DNA of 54,586 nt from Streptomyces sp. WZ.A104. Its GTDB lineage: Bacteria; Actinomycetota; Actinomycetes; Streptomycetales; Streptomycetaceae. Made by a program: the position numbers and the translations under genes. Below, in pieces: positions 42,201-51,420 of this stretch (the stretch's first letter is position 1; each line of letters opens with the position of its first letter). Location: NCBI RefSeq assembly GCF_002382885.1, contig NZ_NWVL01000055.1, positions 1 through 54,586 of the forward strand, given 5' to 3'. The notes under the pieces were generated by a model. The model was given only the letters and a program-made list of their open reading frames with translations, had not been told where the DNA came from and searched no databases.

Positions 42201-43537
42201 GGGCGGGCATCGGCAAGATGGCCTTGGCCCGGCCGGCCGTGCTGATCGCGCCCAGTCGGGGCGCTACGCGCGAAAGGCTGGCCGTCGAGGCGGAGCTCGC
42301 CCGCAGGGCGTGGCCCCAGGCCGCCGGTCCCGCATCCGCGGACCTGGTGGTCTTCGCGGGCGCCCCGCTTCCTGTTCGCGAGGGTGACTGGGCGGAGCGG
42401 CTGTGGCAGGGCGTACCGGGCCCGAAGGCGCTGGTCACCATCACCGGTGCCGAGCAGGCGGCGCATGCGCTTGACCACGTGCACGCCGCACTCCTGGAGG
42501 CAGTCGCCCAGCCTGCCCGGCACATGGAGCACACCGATCACCGGCAGGGTCACGCCCCGGCGCCGCAGCACCGCGCCGGGCACGACAACCACGAGCAGCA
42601 TGGTGGACACGACGGCCCTGGTGGCCATCACGGGGGCGGTAATCACACGGGGCATGACCCACGTCAGGCACCTGGGCACATGGCCGACGGCGGCGGCACG
42701 GACCACCCCCACATGTCTCATGACGCCACGGGGCATGACCAGATGGGACATGGCGACCACGGCCACCACATGGGCACCATCGCCGGCCTTCCCCTGGCCG
42801 AGAGGGCCGACGACCGGGACGGATTGAGGCTTGACCGGCTCCACGTGCCGCTCGGGCCCGCGCTCCCGGACTGGCCGGCGGGACTGGTGCTGCACCTCGA
42901 ACTCCAGGGCGACGTCGTACAGCGCGCGGAGGTTGAAACCGTGCCCGCGCCTTCCCCATCCGGGCCTGCGTTCTGGAACGAGCCGTGGCTCAGGGCCATG
43001 ACCGGTGATCCGGTGACGGTCGGCGAGGCCGCTCGGCGGCGATGTGCGGCACACCTCGACAGCCTCGGCAGACTCCTCGGTGTCGCCGGCTGGAGGGAGT
43101 CGGCGACTAGAGCACGCGTCGCCCGCGATCGCACGCTCGACGGTGCCCCCGGAGCGGAACTCCAGTTGCTCGTCTGCCCTTTGGCCCGGCGCGTACGCAG
43201 GTCGTGGACACTGCGCTGGCTCACGGCGGGAGTTGGCGAACGATTCGGGAGGCAGCCGGGGGGTGACGTGCACGGGAGGCTGATCGCGTGGCTGGACGGG
43301 CTCGATCAGGCCCTCGGCCACGTCGACGACCGCGACCCGCTCTCCGCCCATCACCCGGTCGGCCCTCGGGGTCGCCTCGACACCCAGGTTCCCCCGTCCC
43401 AGGCCCTGCTGGACGCGCTGCCCGAACTGCTCGAAGGCACCGAGTACGCCTGCGCCCGGCTCATCGTGGCGAGCCTGGATCCCGACCTCGACGAACTGGC
43501 CCCTCAGCACGTGCCGGGAGCCCATGGTCATGGTTGA
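42191..43537 (+). CDS. Fused degenerate NuoB/NuoD-like protein with His-rich insert
   Basis: 448 aa, overlapping nuoA by 10 bp. Residues 15-100 resemble NuoB (RPAVLIAPSRGATRERL, ADLVVFAGAPLP, VPGPKALVTITG) but contain none of its cluster Cys. Residues 111-194 hold 22 His among Gly, Asp and Pro. Residues about 215-448 resemble NuoD (LHVPLGPALPDWPAGLVLHL with ELQGDVVQRAEVE, aligned to the GPxHPxxHG...LDGE region, then AHLDSLGRLLGVAGWRESAT) without the quinone-site His/Tyr pattern. It therefore cannot carry the normal Fe-S wire. The role is unknown; structural cap or metal binding are options. Confidence 0.75.
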   Translation: MDLRAGIGKMALARPAVLIAPSRGATRERLAVEAELARRAWPQAAGPASADLVVFAGAPLPVREGDWAERLWQGVPGPKALVTITGAEQAAHALDHVHAALLEAVAQPARHMEHTDHRQGHAPAPQHRAGHDNHEQHGGHDGPGGHHGGGNHTGHDPRQAPGHMADGGGTDHPHMSHDATGHDQMGHGDHGHHMGTIAGLPLAERADDRDGLRLDRLHVPLGPALPDWPAGLVLHLELQGDVVQRAEVETVPAPSPSGPAFWNEPWLRAMTGDPVTVGEAARRRCAAHLDSLGRLLGVAGWRESATRARVARDRTLDGAPGAELQLLVCPLARRVRRSWTLRWLTAGVGERFGRQPGGDVHGRLIAWLDGLDQALGHVDDRDPLSAHHPVGPRGRLDTQVPPSQALLDALPELLEGTEYACARLIVASLDPDLDELAPQHVPGAHGHG

Positions 43538-44417
43538 GTCCGCTCCCCTCTGGGCCGCCCTCGTCGTCCCTCTCGCGCTGGCATTGGCGGCCTGGGTCAC
43601 TGCGACCGTCGACGCGGGGTCGACGGGCGCAGGCCGCGAGGTCCTGCGGCTGCTGGTGAAGCAGCCGCGGATCACGCGGGCCGCCGACGTCCCTCTCGTA
43701 CGGCTGGGGACGACGCTGCTCCCGGTGGCCGCCGTCCTCGCCGCCGTCGTACTTCCCTTCGGCTTCCGGTCGTTGTCCGATCTGCCGGACGGAATTGTGT
43801 GGTTCAACGCCATGGAGGCGCTGGCCTGGGCGGCCGTGTGGCTGACGGGCTGGGGGCCGAACTCGACTCTGTCGCTGGTCGGCGGCTACCGTTTCCTGGC
43901 GCAGGGGCTCGCTTACGAGTTGCCGCACATGCTGGCGATCACGACGGCGGCGCTCGGCGCGGAGTCCCTGCGGGTGGGCTCGGTGGTGGACGCCCAGGCC
44001 GGGCTCTGGTTCGCGGTGTGGATGCCGGCGGCGTTCGGGATCTACCTTCTCAGCGCGCTCGCCATGGCCTTCTGGGGACCGTTCGACCAGCCGGTGGGCG
44101 CGGACGCGGCGGGCGGCGCGGCGGCCGAGCTGTCCGGGGTGGACCGCTTGCTGTTCCTCGGCGGACGGTGGCTGCTGATCGTCGTGGCCGCCGCCTTCGC
44201 CGTACCGCTGTTCCTGGGCGGCGGACACGGCCCCCTGCTTCCGGGCTGGGCCTGGACCGTGGTCAAGACGGTGGCCGTGCTGGCCTTCCTGCTGTGGGTG
44301 CGCCGCAGGATGCCGACCGTACGGATGGAGCGGTACGTCGAGCTGGCTTGGGTCGTCCTGACCCCTCTTGCGGTGGCGCAGGCCCTCGTGGTGGCCGTGG
44401 TGGTGCTCGGACGGTGA
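43524..44417 (+). CDS. nuoH: NADH-quinone oxidoreductase subunit H, divergent
   Basis: 297 aa. About eight TM helices; LPDGIVWFNAMEALAWAAVW and FLAQGLAYELPHMLAITTAAL correspond to NuoH helices with the conserved Glu. The usual long acidic loop (E-x-ELVSGFxxEY) is absent, replaced by PFDQPVGADAAGGAAAELSG. Shorter than the 320-450 aa usual. It overlaps the preceding gene. Confidence 0.82.
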   Translation: MVMVESAPLWAALVVPLALALAAWVTATVDAGSTGAGREVLRLLVKQPRITRAADVPLVRLGTTLLPVAAVLAAVVLPFGFRSLSDLPDGIVWFNAMEALAWAAVWLTGWGPNSTLSLVGGYRFLAQGLAYELPHMLAITTAALGAESLRVGSVVDAQAGLWFAVWMPAAFGIYLLSALAMAFWGPFDQPVGADAAGGAAAELSGVDRLLFLGGRWLLIVVAAAFAVPLFLGGGHGPLLPGWAWTVVKTVAVLAFLLWVRRRMPTVRMERYVELAWVVLTPLAVAQALVVAVVVLGR

Positions 44418-44424
44418 GGGAGCG

Positions 44425-44985
44425 ATGACGACTTCGGCGTTCTGGGTCCTCGCGGTGCTCGCCGTGGCGAGCGGCGTCATGGTCTTCCGTTTCGACTCGA
44501 TGGCGCGCGCCACGTTTTCGCTGCTCACCGCGCTGCTGTGTGTGGGCGGGGAGCTGATCGTGCTGGGCCTGGACTATCTGGGCATCGTGACCGTGCTGAT
44601 GATGACGATCGAGATGGCCATCATGGCCGTCTTCATGATCATGTTCATGATGAACCCGGCCGGGCTGACGCCGATGACGATGGTTCACAACAAGCGGGGA
44701 GCGGTGGCGATCTGCGCGCTGTCCTTCGTGCTGCTCCTCGTCGGCATCCTGCTCGCCCCCTGGCCCCGCCGGAGCGGACGGCCTCCCGTCGATCCGACCA
44801 TGGACCTGGGCCTGTCCCTGATGGGACCCCAGATGCTCACCATGATGACGCTGGGGATGGCGCTGTTCGCGACCATCGTCGCGACCGTCGTGCTCTCCAC
44901 CCAGCGCGGCCGGTACGACCGGTACGGTGACAGGCTCCAGGCCCCCCGCCCCGACGACCCGGTACGGGGCGGGGTGGGCCGATGA
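44425..44985 (+). CDS. nuoJ: NADH-quinone oxidoreductase subunit J
   Basis: 186 aa, ATG 44425 after GAGGGAG. Five TM helices, Met-rich: ATFSLLTALLCVGGELIVLG, LDYLGIVTVLMMTIEMAIMA (VxxLGxxxVLxMx, family core), ICALSFVLLLVGILLAPW, MLTMMTLGMALFATIVATVV. Overlaps nuoK (GTGA-like). Some Met-rich stretches (MAVFMIMFMMNP) exceed what is usual. Confidence 0.87.
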   Translation: MTTSAFWVLAVLAVASGVMVFRFDSMARATFSLLTALLCVGGELIVLGLDYLGIVTVLMMTIEMAIMAVFMIMFMMNPAGLTPMTMVHNKRGAVAICALSFVLLLVGILLAPWPRRSGRPPVDPTMDLGLSLMGPQMLTMMTLGMALFATIVATVVLSTQRGRYDRYGDRLQAPRPDDPVRGGVGR

Positions 44986-45287
44986 GCCTGGAGCTGTTCC
45001 TGATCGTGGCCGCCGCGCTGTTCTGCGTCGGGCTTTTCGGGGCGCTGACGCAGCAGTCGATCGTGATGCTGATGATGGGCCTGGAGCTGATGCTGGGCGG
45101 GGTGATCCTCGCCGCCGGCGCGGCCTGGCACTACATCGCGCCCGCCACGGCCGACGGTCAGGTCCTGATCGTGGTCGCCATCACCGCCATGGCGGTGGAG
45201 ATGGCGATCGGGTTCGCCGTCGTCACGGCCCTGTTCCGCTCCCGTGAGATCGACATGACCGACATGGCGGCGGAGTTGAGGGAATGA
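44982..45287 (+). CDS. nuoK: NADH-quinone oxidoreductase subunit K
   Basis: 101 aa, three TM helices. LFLIVAAALFCVGLFGALTQ, then IVMLMMGLELMLGGVILAAG with the conserved Glu, then VAITAMAVEMAIGFAVVTAL with the second Glu. Length is normal. Antiporter-like proton half-channel with J. Overlaps both neighbours. Confidence 0.92.
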   Translation: MSLELFLIVAAALFCVGLFGALTQQSIVMLMMGLELMLGGVILAAGAAWHYIAPATADGQVLIVVAITAMAVEMAIGFAVVTALFRSREIDMTDMAAELRE

Positions 45288-47143
45288 GCGCTCCGCTGTG
45301 GACGCTGATCGGCCTGCCGCTGGGCGCCGGTGCGCTGCTGGCTGTGGCCGGGCGGCCCGCGGACCGGGCGGCCCCGCTGCTCGCGGTCGGCGTCTCGGTC
45401 GCGACCCTGGGGCTCGCGATCACGGCTTCTCTCCAGCACCCGGCCGTCGAGGCGCCCCTGATGGAGGGGCTTCCCTTCCGGATCGCGGTGGACGGCCTCT
45501 CCGGAGTCCTCGTCGTCACCGTCACCGCCGTCACCCTCGCCGTACTCCTTTTCAGCATGGCGGAGTTCGGCGCCCACGACGCGCGGGCCCGCTTCTTCGG
45601 GCTGATGCTCCTCTTCTCGGGGAGCATGCTCGTCACCGTCACCGCCACCACCCTGCCGGTGCTGCTCATGAGCTGGGAGGTCATGGGCGCGACCTCCTGG
45701 GCGCTGATCGGGTACTGGTGGCGCGAGCCGGAACGTACCGCCGCGGCCGGCACCGCCTTCCTGACGACCCGTGCCGCCGACCTGGGCCTGTATCTAGCGG
45801 CCGGCGCCGCCCTCGCGGCGGGACCCGGCCCGCTCACCCTCGACGGCCTCGCCTACAGCGACGAGCCGTGGCTGTCCTTCGTGACGGCGGGGCTCCTGAT
45901 CGCGGCGTTCGGAAAGTCCGCGCAACTCCCCTTCAGCTTCTGGCTGTCACGGGCCATGCAGGGCCCAAGCCCTGTGTCGGCTCTTCTGCACTCCGCGGCG
46001 ATGGTGGTCGCCGGCGCCTACCTGCTGCTGCGGACCGGACCACTCCTCGACGCCTCCGGCTGGGGCGCAGACGCGGCCGCGTGGGTGGGTGCGGCGACCG
46101 CCGTCGTCCTCGGGGTCGTCGCCGTCGCGCAGACCGACCTCAAGCAGCTGCTCGCCGCCTCTACCTGCGCGCAGATCGGGTTCATGGTACTGGCGGCCGG
46201 TGTGGGGGCGACCACGGGAGGTGTGCTGCAGCTGATGGCTCACGCCGCCGCGAAGAGCCTGCTCTTCCTGGTCGCCGGCGCCTGGCTGACGGCGTGGGGG
46301 ACGCAGCAGCTCCCTGAGCTGCGCGGGGCCGCCCGGGCGCACCGAACCGTCGGCGTGCTCTGCACCGTGGGCGCCCTCTCTCTCGCCGGGCTGCCCCCGC
46401 TCTCTCTCTGGGCCGCGAAGGACGTCTTGCTTGCCGTGCCCCTTGAAGACAGTCCGCGGCTCTACGCCACCGGGCTCGCGGCAGCGGTTCTCTCCGCCGT
46501 ATACAGCGTGAAGGTCCTCCGCTTCGTGTGGGACTTCGGGCGGGACCGAACCGGGCAGCGGATCACTGACGGGCGGCCCGTCCCCCGGGGGACGGTCGCG
46601 CCGCTCACGCTTCTGGCCCTCGCCTGTATCGCTCTGACGCCCGCGGCGTTTCCGCCCGTACGTGACGCGCTCGGCAGATACCTCGGCACACAAGGCCAAC
46701 CGTCCCCGGTGATCTGGGAGTTCGCACTCTCCGGCGCACTCGCGCTCGCCGCCTCCGCCGTCGCCTGGAGGCGGGGCGCCCGCCTCGTCCCACTGCCCGG
46801 CCCGCTGAAGGCGGAGACCGCGAACTGGTTTGGGCTGGAACGGGCCGCCCACCTTCTCCTCGTCTCCCCCACCCTTCGGATCGCCCGTGCCGCCGCCGCG
46901 CTCGACGACCACGTCCTGGACCGCGCCCTACTGGCTTCCGCCCGGGGCACGCTGGTGCTGGCCCGGTGGACGAACCGGTTCGTCGAAGGCGCCGTCGACG
47001 GCGCGGTCGAGGGCGTCGCGACCGCATCCCGTCGGCTCGGCTCCTGGGCCCGCCGACCGCAGACAGGCCAGCTGCACCATTACCTCGCCCAGGCCGTAGC
47101 CGCCTTCTCCGTCGTCGCCGTCGTGCTCGTCCTCGTGAGGTAG
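45284..47143 (+). CDS. nuoL: NADH-quinone oxidoreductase subunit L
   Basis: 619 aa. LLMSWEVMGATSWALIGYWW (proton-channel Glu), FGKSAQLPFSFWLSRAMQGP with the conserved Lys, SALLHSAAMVVAGAYLLLR, TDLKQLLAASTCAQIGFMVL. The C-terminus has a lateral-helix-like segment and a last TM (LVLVR end). Antiporter-like subunit pumping protons. Confidence 0.93.
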   Translation: MSAPLWTLIGLPLGAGALLAVAGRPADRAAPLLAVGVSVATLGLAITASLQHPAVEAPLMEGLPFRIAVDGLSGVLVVTVTAVTLAVLLFSMAEFGAHDARARFFGLMLLFSGSMLVTVTATTLPVLLMSWEVMGATSWALIGYWWREPERTAAAGTAFLTTRAADLGLYLAAGAALAAGPGPLTLDGLAYSDEPWLSFVTAGLLIAAFGKSAQLPFSFWLSRAMQGPSPVSALLHSAAMVVAGAYLLLRTGPLLDASGWGADAAAWVGAATAVVLGVVAVAQTDLKQLLAASTCAQIGFMVLAAGVGATTGGVLQLMAHAAAKSLLFLVAGAWLTAWGTQQLPELRGAARAHRTVGVLCTVGALSLAGLPPLSLWAAKDVLLAVPLEDSPRLYATGLAAAVLSAVYSVKVLRFVWDFGRDRTGQRITDGRPVPRGTVAPLTLLALACIALTPAAFPPVRDALGRYLGTQGQPSPVIWEFALSGALALAASAVAWRRGARLVPLPGPLKAETANWFGLERAAHLLLVSPTLRIARAAAALDDHVLDRALLASARGTLVLARWTNRFVEGAVDGAVEGVATASRRLGSWARRPQTGQLHHYLAQAVAAFSVVAVVLVLVR

Positions 47144-47147
47144 CCCG

Positions 47148-48653
47148 TTGCTCACCGCCCTCGTCTTCGCCCCGACCGCGGTCGCCCTACTGCTCCTCGC
47201 GCTCCCCTCCCGTATGCCCGTCCAGGCACTGCGCACCGTCTGGGTCACGACGGCCAGCGCCGAACTCGCTCTGGTCGTCGCCATCTGGGCCGGTTACCGG
47301 ACCGGGGGCGGCATCCAGTACGAGCTGCGGGCCCGCTGGATCCCCAGCGCGGGCGTCGGTTACCACGTCGGCGTCGACGGCCTGTCACTGCCGCTACTCG
47401 CGCTCACCTGCGTGCTGTTCCTCGCCTGCGCGCTGTATTCGCTCCGCGAGAACCGACGCTTCCGGGAGTTCGCCGCGCTCTTCCTCTTCCTCCAGACCAC
47501 GTGTCTCGGGCTGTTCGTGTCCCTCGACCTGATCCTGTTCTTCGTCTTCTTCGACCTGTCGATCGTGGCGATGTTCTTCATCATCGCGGGGTGGGGCCAC
47601 CGCGACGCGAAGCGGGCAGCGCTGAAGTTCTTCCTCTACACGTTCATCGGTTCGCTGGCACTGCTCCTCGGTTTCATCGGCCTCTACCTGGCCTCCACCC
47701 CGCACACCTTCGACATCGTCGATCTGACCCGGCAGAACCCTCTCGCCGGCCGGTCCGCCTACGCCGCACTCGTCCTGCTCGCCGTGGTGATCGGACTCGC
47801 CGTGAAGACGCCGACGGTCCCCTTCCACACCTGGCTTCCGCCGGCCCACACCGAAGCGCCAGCGGCCGGATCCGCGATCCTCGCCGGGGTGCTCCTGAAG
47901 ATGGGGACGTACGGGTTCCTGCGCATCGCCATGCCCCTGCTGCCGGACGCCTGGCGCCGGTACGCGATCGTGATCGTCGTCATCGGTGTCGTGTCCGTCC
48001 TCCACGGCGCCCTGGTGGCACTCGCCCAGACCGACTTCAAGCGGATGGTGGCGTACACCTCCGTCAACCACATGGGCTACATCATCCTGGCTGTCGGCGC
48101 GGCCGCCGCGACCGCCGACACCTCCGCTCAGGCCCGCTCCCTCGCGATCACCGGCTCGGTCACCCAAATGGTCAGCCACGGCCTGATCACCGGTGCGCTG
48201 TTCCTCCTCGCGGGTGTGATGTACGAGCGGGGGCGGACGTACGACATGAGCGCGTACGGCGGTCTCGCCGCCACCGCCCCTGTCTTCGCGGCCCTCACCG
48301 GCGCGGCGGCTTTCGCTTCGCTCGGGCTGCCCGGCTTCTCCGGCTTCATCGCGGAGTTCCAGATCTTCACCGGCTCGCTCGGGCCGAGGCCGCTCGCCAC
48401 CGCCTTGTCCGTTCTCGGCATCCTGCTCACTGCCGGGCTGTTCCTGCGCGCGCTGCGGCAAATTCTCATGGGGCCGCTGCGACTGCCGGACGCACCTGGT
48501 ACGCCACGCGTGTTCCCGGACCTGCGAGCCCACGAGTACGCGGGCATCGTCCCACTTCTCGTCCTGACCGTGGTCCTCGGTGTGGCCCCGCGCTTCCTCC
48601 TCGACGTCGTCGAACCGGCCTCCCGCGAGGTCCTGGAGCAGCTCGCCCGATGA
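47148..48653 (+). CDS. nuoM: NADH-quinone oxidoreductase subunit M
   Basis: 501 aa from TTG 47148. YHVGVDGLSLPLLALT, FVFFDLSIVAMFFIIAGWG (channel acidic residue replaced by Asp in FFDLS), KTPTVPFHTWLPPAHTEAPA with Lys, GVLLKMGTYGFLRIAMPL and FKRMVAYTSVNHMGYIIL. Overlaps nuoN (ATGA). Confidence 0.93.
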   Translation: MLTALVFAPTAVALLLLALPSRMPVQALRTVWVTTASAELALVVAIWAGYRTGGGIQYELRARWIPSAGVGYHVGVDGLSLPLLALTCVLFLACALYSLRENRRFREFAALFLFLQTTCLGLFVSLDLILFFVFFDLSIVAMFFIIAGWGHRDAKRAALKFFLYTFIGSLALLLGFIGLYLASTPHTFDIVDLTRQNPLAGRSAYAALVLLAVVIGLAVKTPTVPFHTWLPPAHTEAPAAGSAILAGVLLKMGTYGFLRIAMPLLPDAWRRYAIVIVVIGVVSVLHGALVALAQTDFKRMVAYTSVNHMGYIILAVGAAAATADTSAQARSLAITGSVTQMVSHGLITGALFLLAGVMYERGRTYDMSAYGGLAATAPVFAALTGAAAFASLGLPGFSGFIAEFQIFTGSLGPRPLATALSVLGILLTAGLFLRALRQILMGPLRLPDAPGTPRVFPDLRAHEYAGIVPLLVLTVVLGVAPRFLLDVVEPASREVLEQLAR

Positions 48654-50077
48654 ACGTCATGAGCGAGATGAACGAGAACCCGCTCGACATCCTTCCCGAG
48701 GTGCTGCTCGCCGCCTCGGCCGTGTTCGGGCTGCTCCTCGCTGCCTGGCTGCCGCGTCGCAGGCAGTGGCTGGTGGGGCTTCTCGCGGCGGCGGCCGCAG
48801 GCGCGGGGATCGTGGCGGCGGCCGTCGCGGCGGCACACCCCGACGTGACCGCGTTCGGCGAGGCTTTCACCGTCGATCCGGTGACCAGCACGTCCCGAAT
48901 CGTCGTCCTCGGCGCCGTCCTGCTCGTCCTCGCCCTCTTCGCGAGGCAGTTCCACGCGCACCCACGTGAGAGCGAGACATACGTCCTCGTCCAGCTCTCA
49001 GCCCTCGGCGCGCTCGTCATGGCCGGCACCCAGGACCTGCTGCTACTCGCCGCCGGGTACCTGCTGACGAGCATCCCCGCGTACACGCTCGCCGGCTTCC
49101 GGAAGGACGGCCCGGGTACCGAGGCCGCGCTCAAGTACTACGTGATCGGCGCGCTGCTCGGCGTACTGATGCTTGGCGGCATCACCGTCCTCTACGCCGC
49201 AGGGCGGGCGACCGGCTACCCATCGCTCGGGCCCACGCTCTCCGAGGCGCCCGAGGGGCTCGTCGCGGCGGGGGCCGTCGGGCTCCTGGCCGGCGTGCTG
49301 TTCAAGGCCGGTGCCGTGCCCGCCCACTTCTGGGTGCCGGACACGGTGCAGGGCAGTACGGCGCCGGTGGCGGCCTTCCTGACCACGATCCCGAAGATCG
49401 GCGCCCTGGCTGCCCTGCTGCGGCTCGGCCAGGCGGTTCTCGCCGACAGCGGCATGCCGTGGCCCGAGGTCATCGCGGTGATCGCCGCCGCGTCGATGAC
49501 ACTGGGCAATCTCGCCGCCTTCTTCCAGGACGACGTCAAACGGCTCCTCGCGTACTCGACCATCAGCCAGGTCGGATACCTGCTGCTGCCCGTTGCCGTC
49601 ACCGGGCGGTCGGACCTCGCCCAGCCCGCCCTGCTGTACTACCTGGCCGCGTACGCCGTCACGAACCTGGGCGCCTTCGCCGTGGTCTGCGCCCTCCCCC
49701 GGGCCACCCGGCTCGCCGACTACCGCGGCCTCGCGCGGCGACGACCGCTCCTCTCCGCCAGCCTCGTCATCTGCCTCCTCGGCCTCGTCGGCACACCGCC
49801 GACCGCCGTGTTCGTCGGCAAACTGGAGGCGTTCAGCGCCGCCATCGACGGCGGCTACACCTGGCTCACGATCCTGGCCGCCGTCAACACCGTCGCCTCC
49901 CTCTTCTACTACCTGCGCTGGATCGCCCCTGCCGTCTCGCCGGGTGACGGTACGGCTCTCACCGATAGCGACCGCTCGGCTCGGGGCGTTGCCTACACGG
50001 CCACCCTGATCTCCGTGGGCCTCGGACTCGCCGCAGGCCCCGTACTCCCCGCCCTGGGCAGTTCCCTCGCCACCTGA
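48650..50077 (+). CDS. nuoN: NADH-quinone oxidoreductase subunit N
   Basis: 475 aa. Antiporter-like: LVQLSALGALVMAGTQDLLL, AALKYYVIGALLGVLMLGG, GVLFKAGAVPAHFWVPDTVQ with the Lys, DDVKRLLAYSTISQVGYLLL and LVGTPPTAVFVGKLEAFSAA. Last of the eight genes. The locus has no nuoC, E, F, G or I, and no normal B or D, so it is an alternative membrane module. Confidence 0.92.
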   Translation: MNVMSEMNENPLDILPEVLLAASAVFGLLLAAWLPRRRQWLVGLLAAAAAGAGIVAAAVAAAHPDVTAFGEAFTVDPVTSTSRIVVLGAVLLVLALFARQFHAHPRESETYVLVQLSALGALVMAGTQDLLLLAAGYLLTSIPAYTLAGFRKDGPGTEAALKYYVIGALLGVLMLGGITVLYAAGRATGYPSLGPTLSEAPEGLVAAGAVGLLAGVLFKAGAVPAHFWVPDTVQGSTAPVAAFLTTIPKIGALAALLRLGQAVLADSGMPWPEVIAVIAAASMTLGNLAAFFQDDVKRLLAYSTISQVGYLLLPVAVTGRSDLAQPALLYYLAAYAVTNLGAFAVVCALPRATRLADYRGLARRRPLLSASLVICLLGLVGTPPTAVFVGKLEAFSAAIDGGYTWLTILAAVNTVASLFYYLRWIAPAVSPGDGTALTDSDRSARGVAYTATLISVGLGLAAGPVLPALGSSLAT

Positions 50078-50080
50078 TCG

Positions 50081-50227
50081 CGGCGAAACCGCCGACCGCA
50101 GACGCCTCGACAAGATCGAGGCGGCGCGCCAGAAGTGCGTCCTGCGGGAAGCCGCGGTGGAAGAAGCCCGTATCCAGTACGCCGAGGCGTACCGCTTCGG
50201 ATACTTCGAAACGCAGGCAGCGACATG
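50081..50227 (+). pseudogene. 5'-truncated remnant of an unknown small protein
   Basis: From the nuoN stop onward, one frame reads ADRRRLDKIEAARQKCVLRE and then AAVEEARIQYAEAYRFGYFE before the stop at 50227. It is a convincing amphipathic helix with no possible start codon nearby, so the 5' part is gone. It ends in an ATGA overlap with the next frame. Family not recognised. Confidence 0.4.
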
Positions 50228-50461
50228 ACTACAGCCACCCGACCAGCGGAGCACGTGAGCGCCGTACGCACGCGAGTCGAGTCCATGCCGCCCGGGGCGC
50301 ATGTGACGCACGCTCGGCAAAGCCCCAGGTCAGCTGCTCTTGTCGGCAGGCTCAAGGATCGCGACGCACTCGACACGGTGGGTCCCAAGGAACAGATCGA
50401 GCCAAAACAGGTGAAGGAGAGTCACAGATCAGGGACTTGTGAACCGGGCTCCCTGGCGTGA
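50225..50461 (+). CDS. Short hypothetical frame coupled to the remnant
   Basis: 78 aa from ATG 50225, overlapping the remnant stop. MTTATRPAEHVSAVRTRVES, then MPPGAHVTHARQSP. The first 35 residues look protein-like; the rest is of low quality and may be out of frame. Probably the decayed partner of the upstream remnant. Confidence 0.3.
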   Translation: MTTATRPAEHVSAVRTRVESMPPGAHVTHARQSPRSAALVGRLKDRDALDTVGPKEQIEPKQVKESHRSGTCEPGSLA

Positions 50462-50637
50462 GTGGTGTGCTCCATGGGCGCTGTGTACGGAAAGCGCGAC
50501 GCTGGCTCGCAGCGGCCCTCCCCGCCTCGCCGGACAAGGCAGCCTGCAGACACCGCCGGACCGGCCTATCCGCCCCAGCGGGCGCCCTGGCCCAACTCCG
50601 CCTACACGCCTCGCTCTGGCCGCTACTGTCCCGCCAG

Positions 50638-51420
50638 TCACCATGTCCGTGTGGGGGACTTCTCAACGTACCCACCCGCCTGGCGTCCTACGTAGCGGCC
50701 GACCAAGCTGTCCAGGTATCGGGGGCCGAACCCGAAATCAGCTACTTCGGGGACTAGAGCCCGCATGAGCTGGTTGGAGATGCGCAGGGTCTCGGACGGC
50801 ACATCCAAAAAAGTCCGGTTCGCGGATCTGCCCATCTCCGACTCAAGGGCCGTGACGATCTGGTCGACAGGAAAGGCCGTCCCGGAAGCCACATTGACGG
50901 TACGGTCGCGCACACCCAGAGCGAGCAACCGGTCGAGCACCGTGGCGAAATGATGCACGCCCATCAAGTCTCGGCGGGCCCCGCGGTGCACCATGACCGT
51001 GCCCGAGTGGATCTGGCGGAGAAGGGAGGGGAACAACTGCGCCGGGTTCTGGCGCGGGCCGACAACGTGGCTGAGCCTGAGCGTCAGCCAGTGCGCCCCG
51101 GAGTTGGCCACGAGCCGCTCCATGGCCAACTTGTGCCGCCCGTACGGGGAGACAGGGGCCACCCGGGAGTCTTCACGGCCCTCACCCTCCCTTCCGTAGA
51201 GCCCAGTGGCCGCAGAGGAGAGGAACACCAGCAGCCGACCACCCTCTCTGCACCGCAGTGCGGTCTCGGACACCATCGCGGCCTCGCGGCGGAACCGCTC
51301 TGGTGATGTCTCCGATGTGTCCGAGACACCGGCGGCCAGGATGGTCGCCGACGCGTCTGGGGGGAGGTGCTGACGGAGGTACTCCGCGAGGAAGCCCCGG
51401 CCGATGACTTCCCTCGTCAT
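50638..51420 (-). CDS. NAD(P)-dependent sugar-nucleotide reductase/epimerase (extended SDR)
   Basis: 260 aa, ATG 51420 overlapping the glycosyltransferase stop (ATGA). Starts directly with VIGRGFLAEYLRQHL (Rossmann, Gly-rich loop shortened). VFLSSAATGLYG with Ser, and YGRHKLAMERLV with the YxxxK pair, then LRLSHVVGPRQNP. Resembles dTDP-4-keto-6-deoxyhexose reductases and NDP-sugar epimerases. Its position after a glycosyltransferase suggests tailoring of the sugar attached to the RiPP. Confidence 0.85.
   Translation of the reverse strand: MTREVIGRGFLAEYLRQHLPPDASATILAAGVSDTSETSPERFRREAAMVSETALRCREGGRLLVFLSSAATGLYGREGEGREDSRVAPVSPYGRHKLAMERLVANSGAHWLTLRLSHVVGPRQNPAQLFPSLLRQIHSGTVMVHRGARRDLMGVHHFATVLDRLLALGVRDRTVNVASGTAFPVDQIVTALESEMGRSANRTFLDVPSETLRISNQLMRALVPEVADFGFGPRYLDSLVGRYVGRQAGGYVEKSPTRTW

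Larger units (their letters stand above)
50078..50637. other. 560-bp junction between the nuo locus and the RiPP cluster
   Basis: Holds a 5'-truncated coding remnant and a short dubious frame (listed separately). 50462-50637 shows no gene, RNA gene or clear repeat. Confidence 0.55.
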
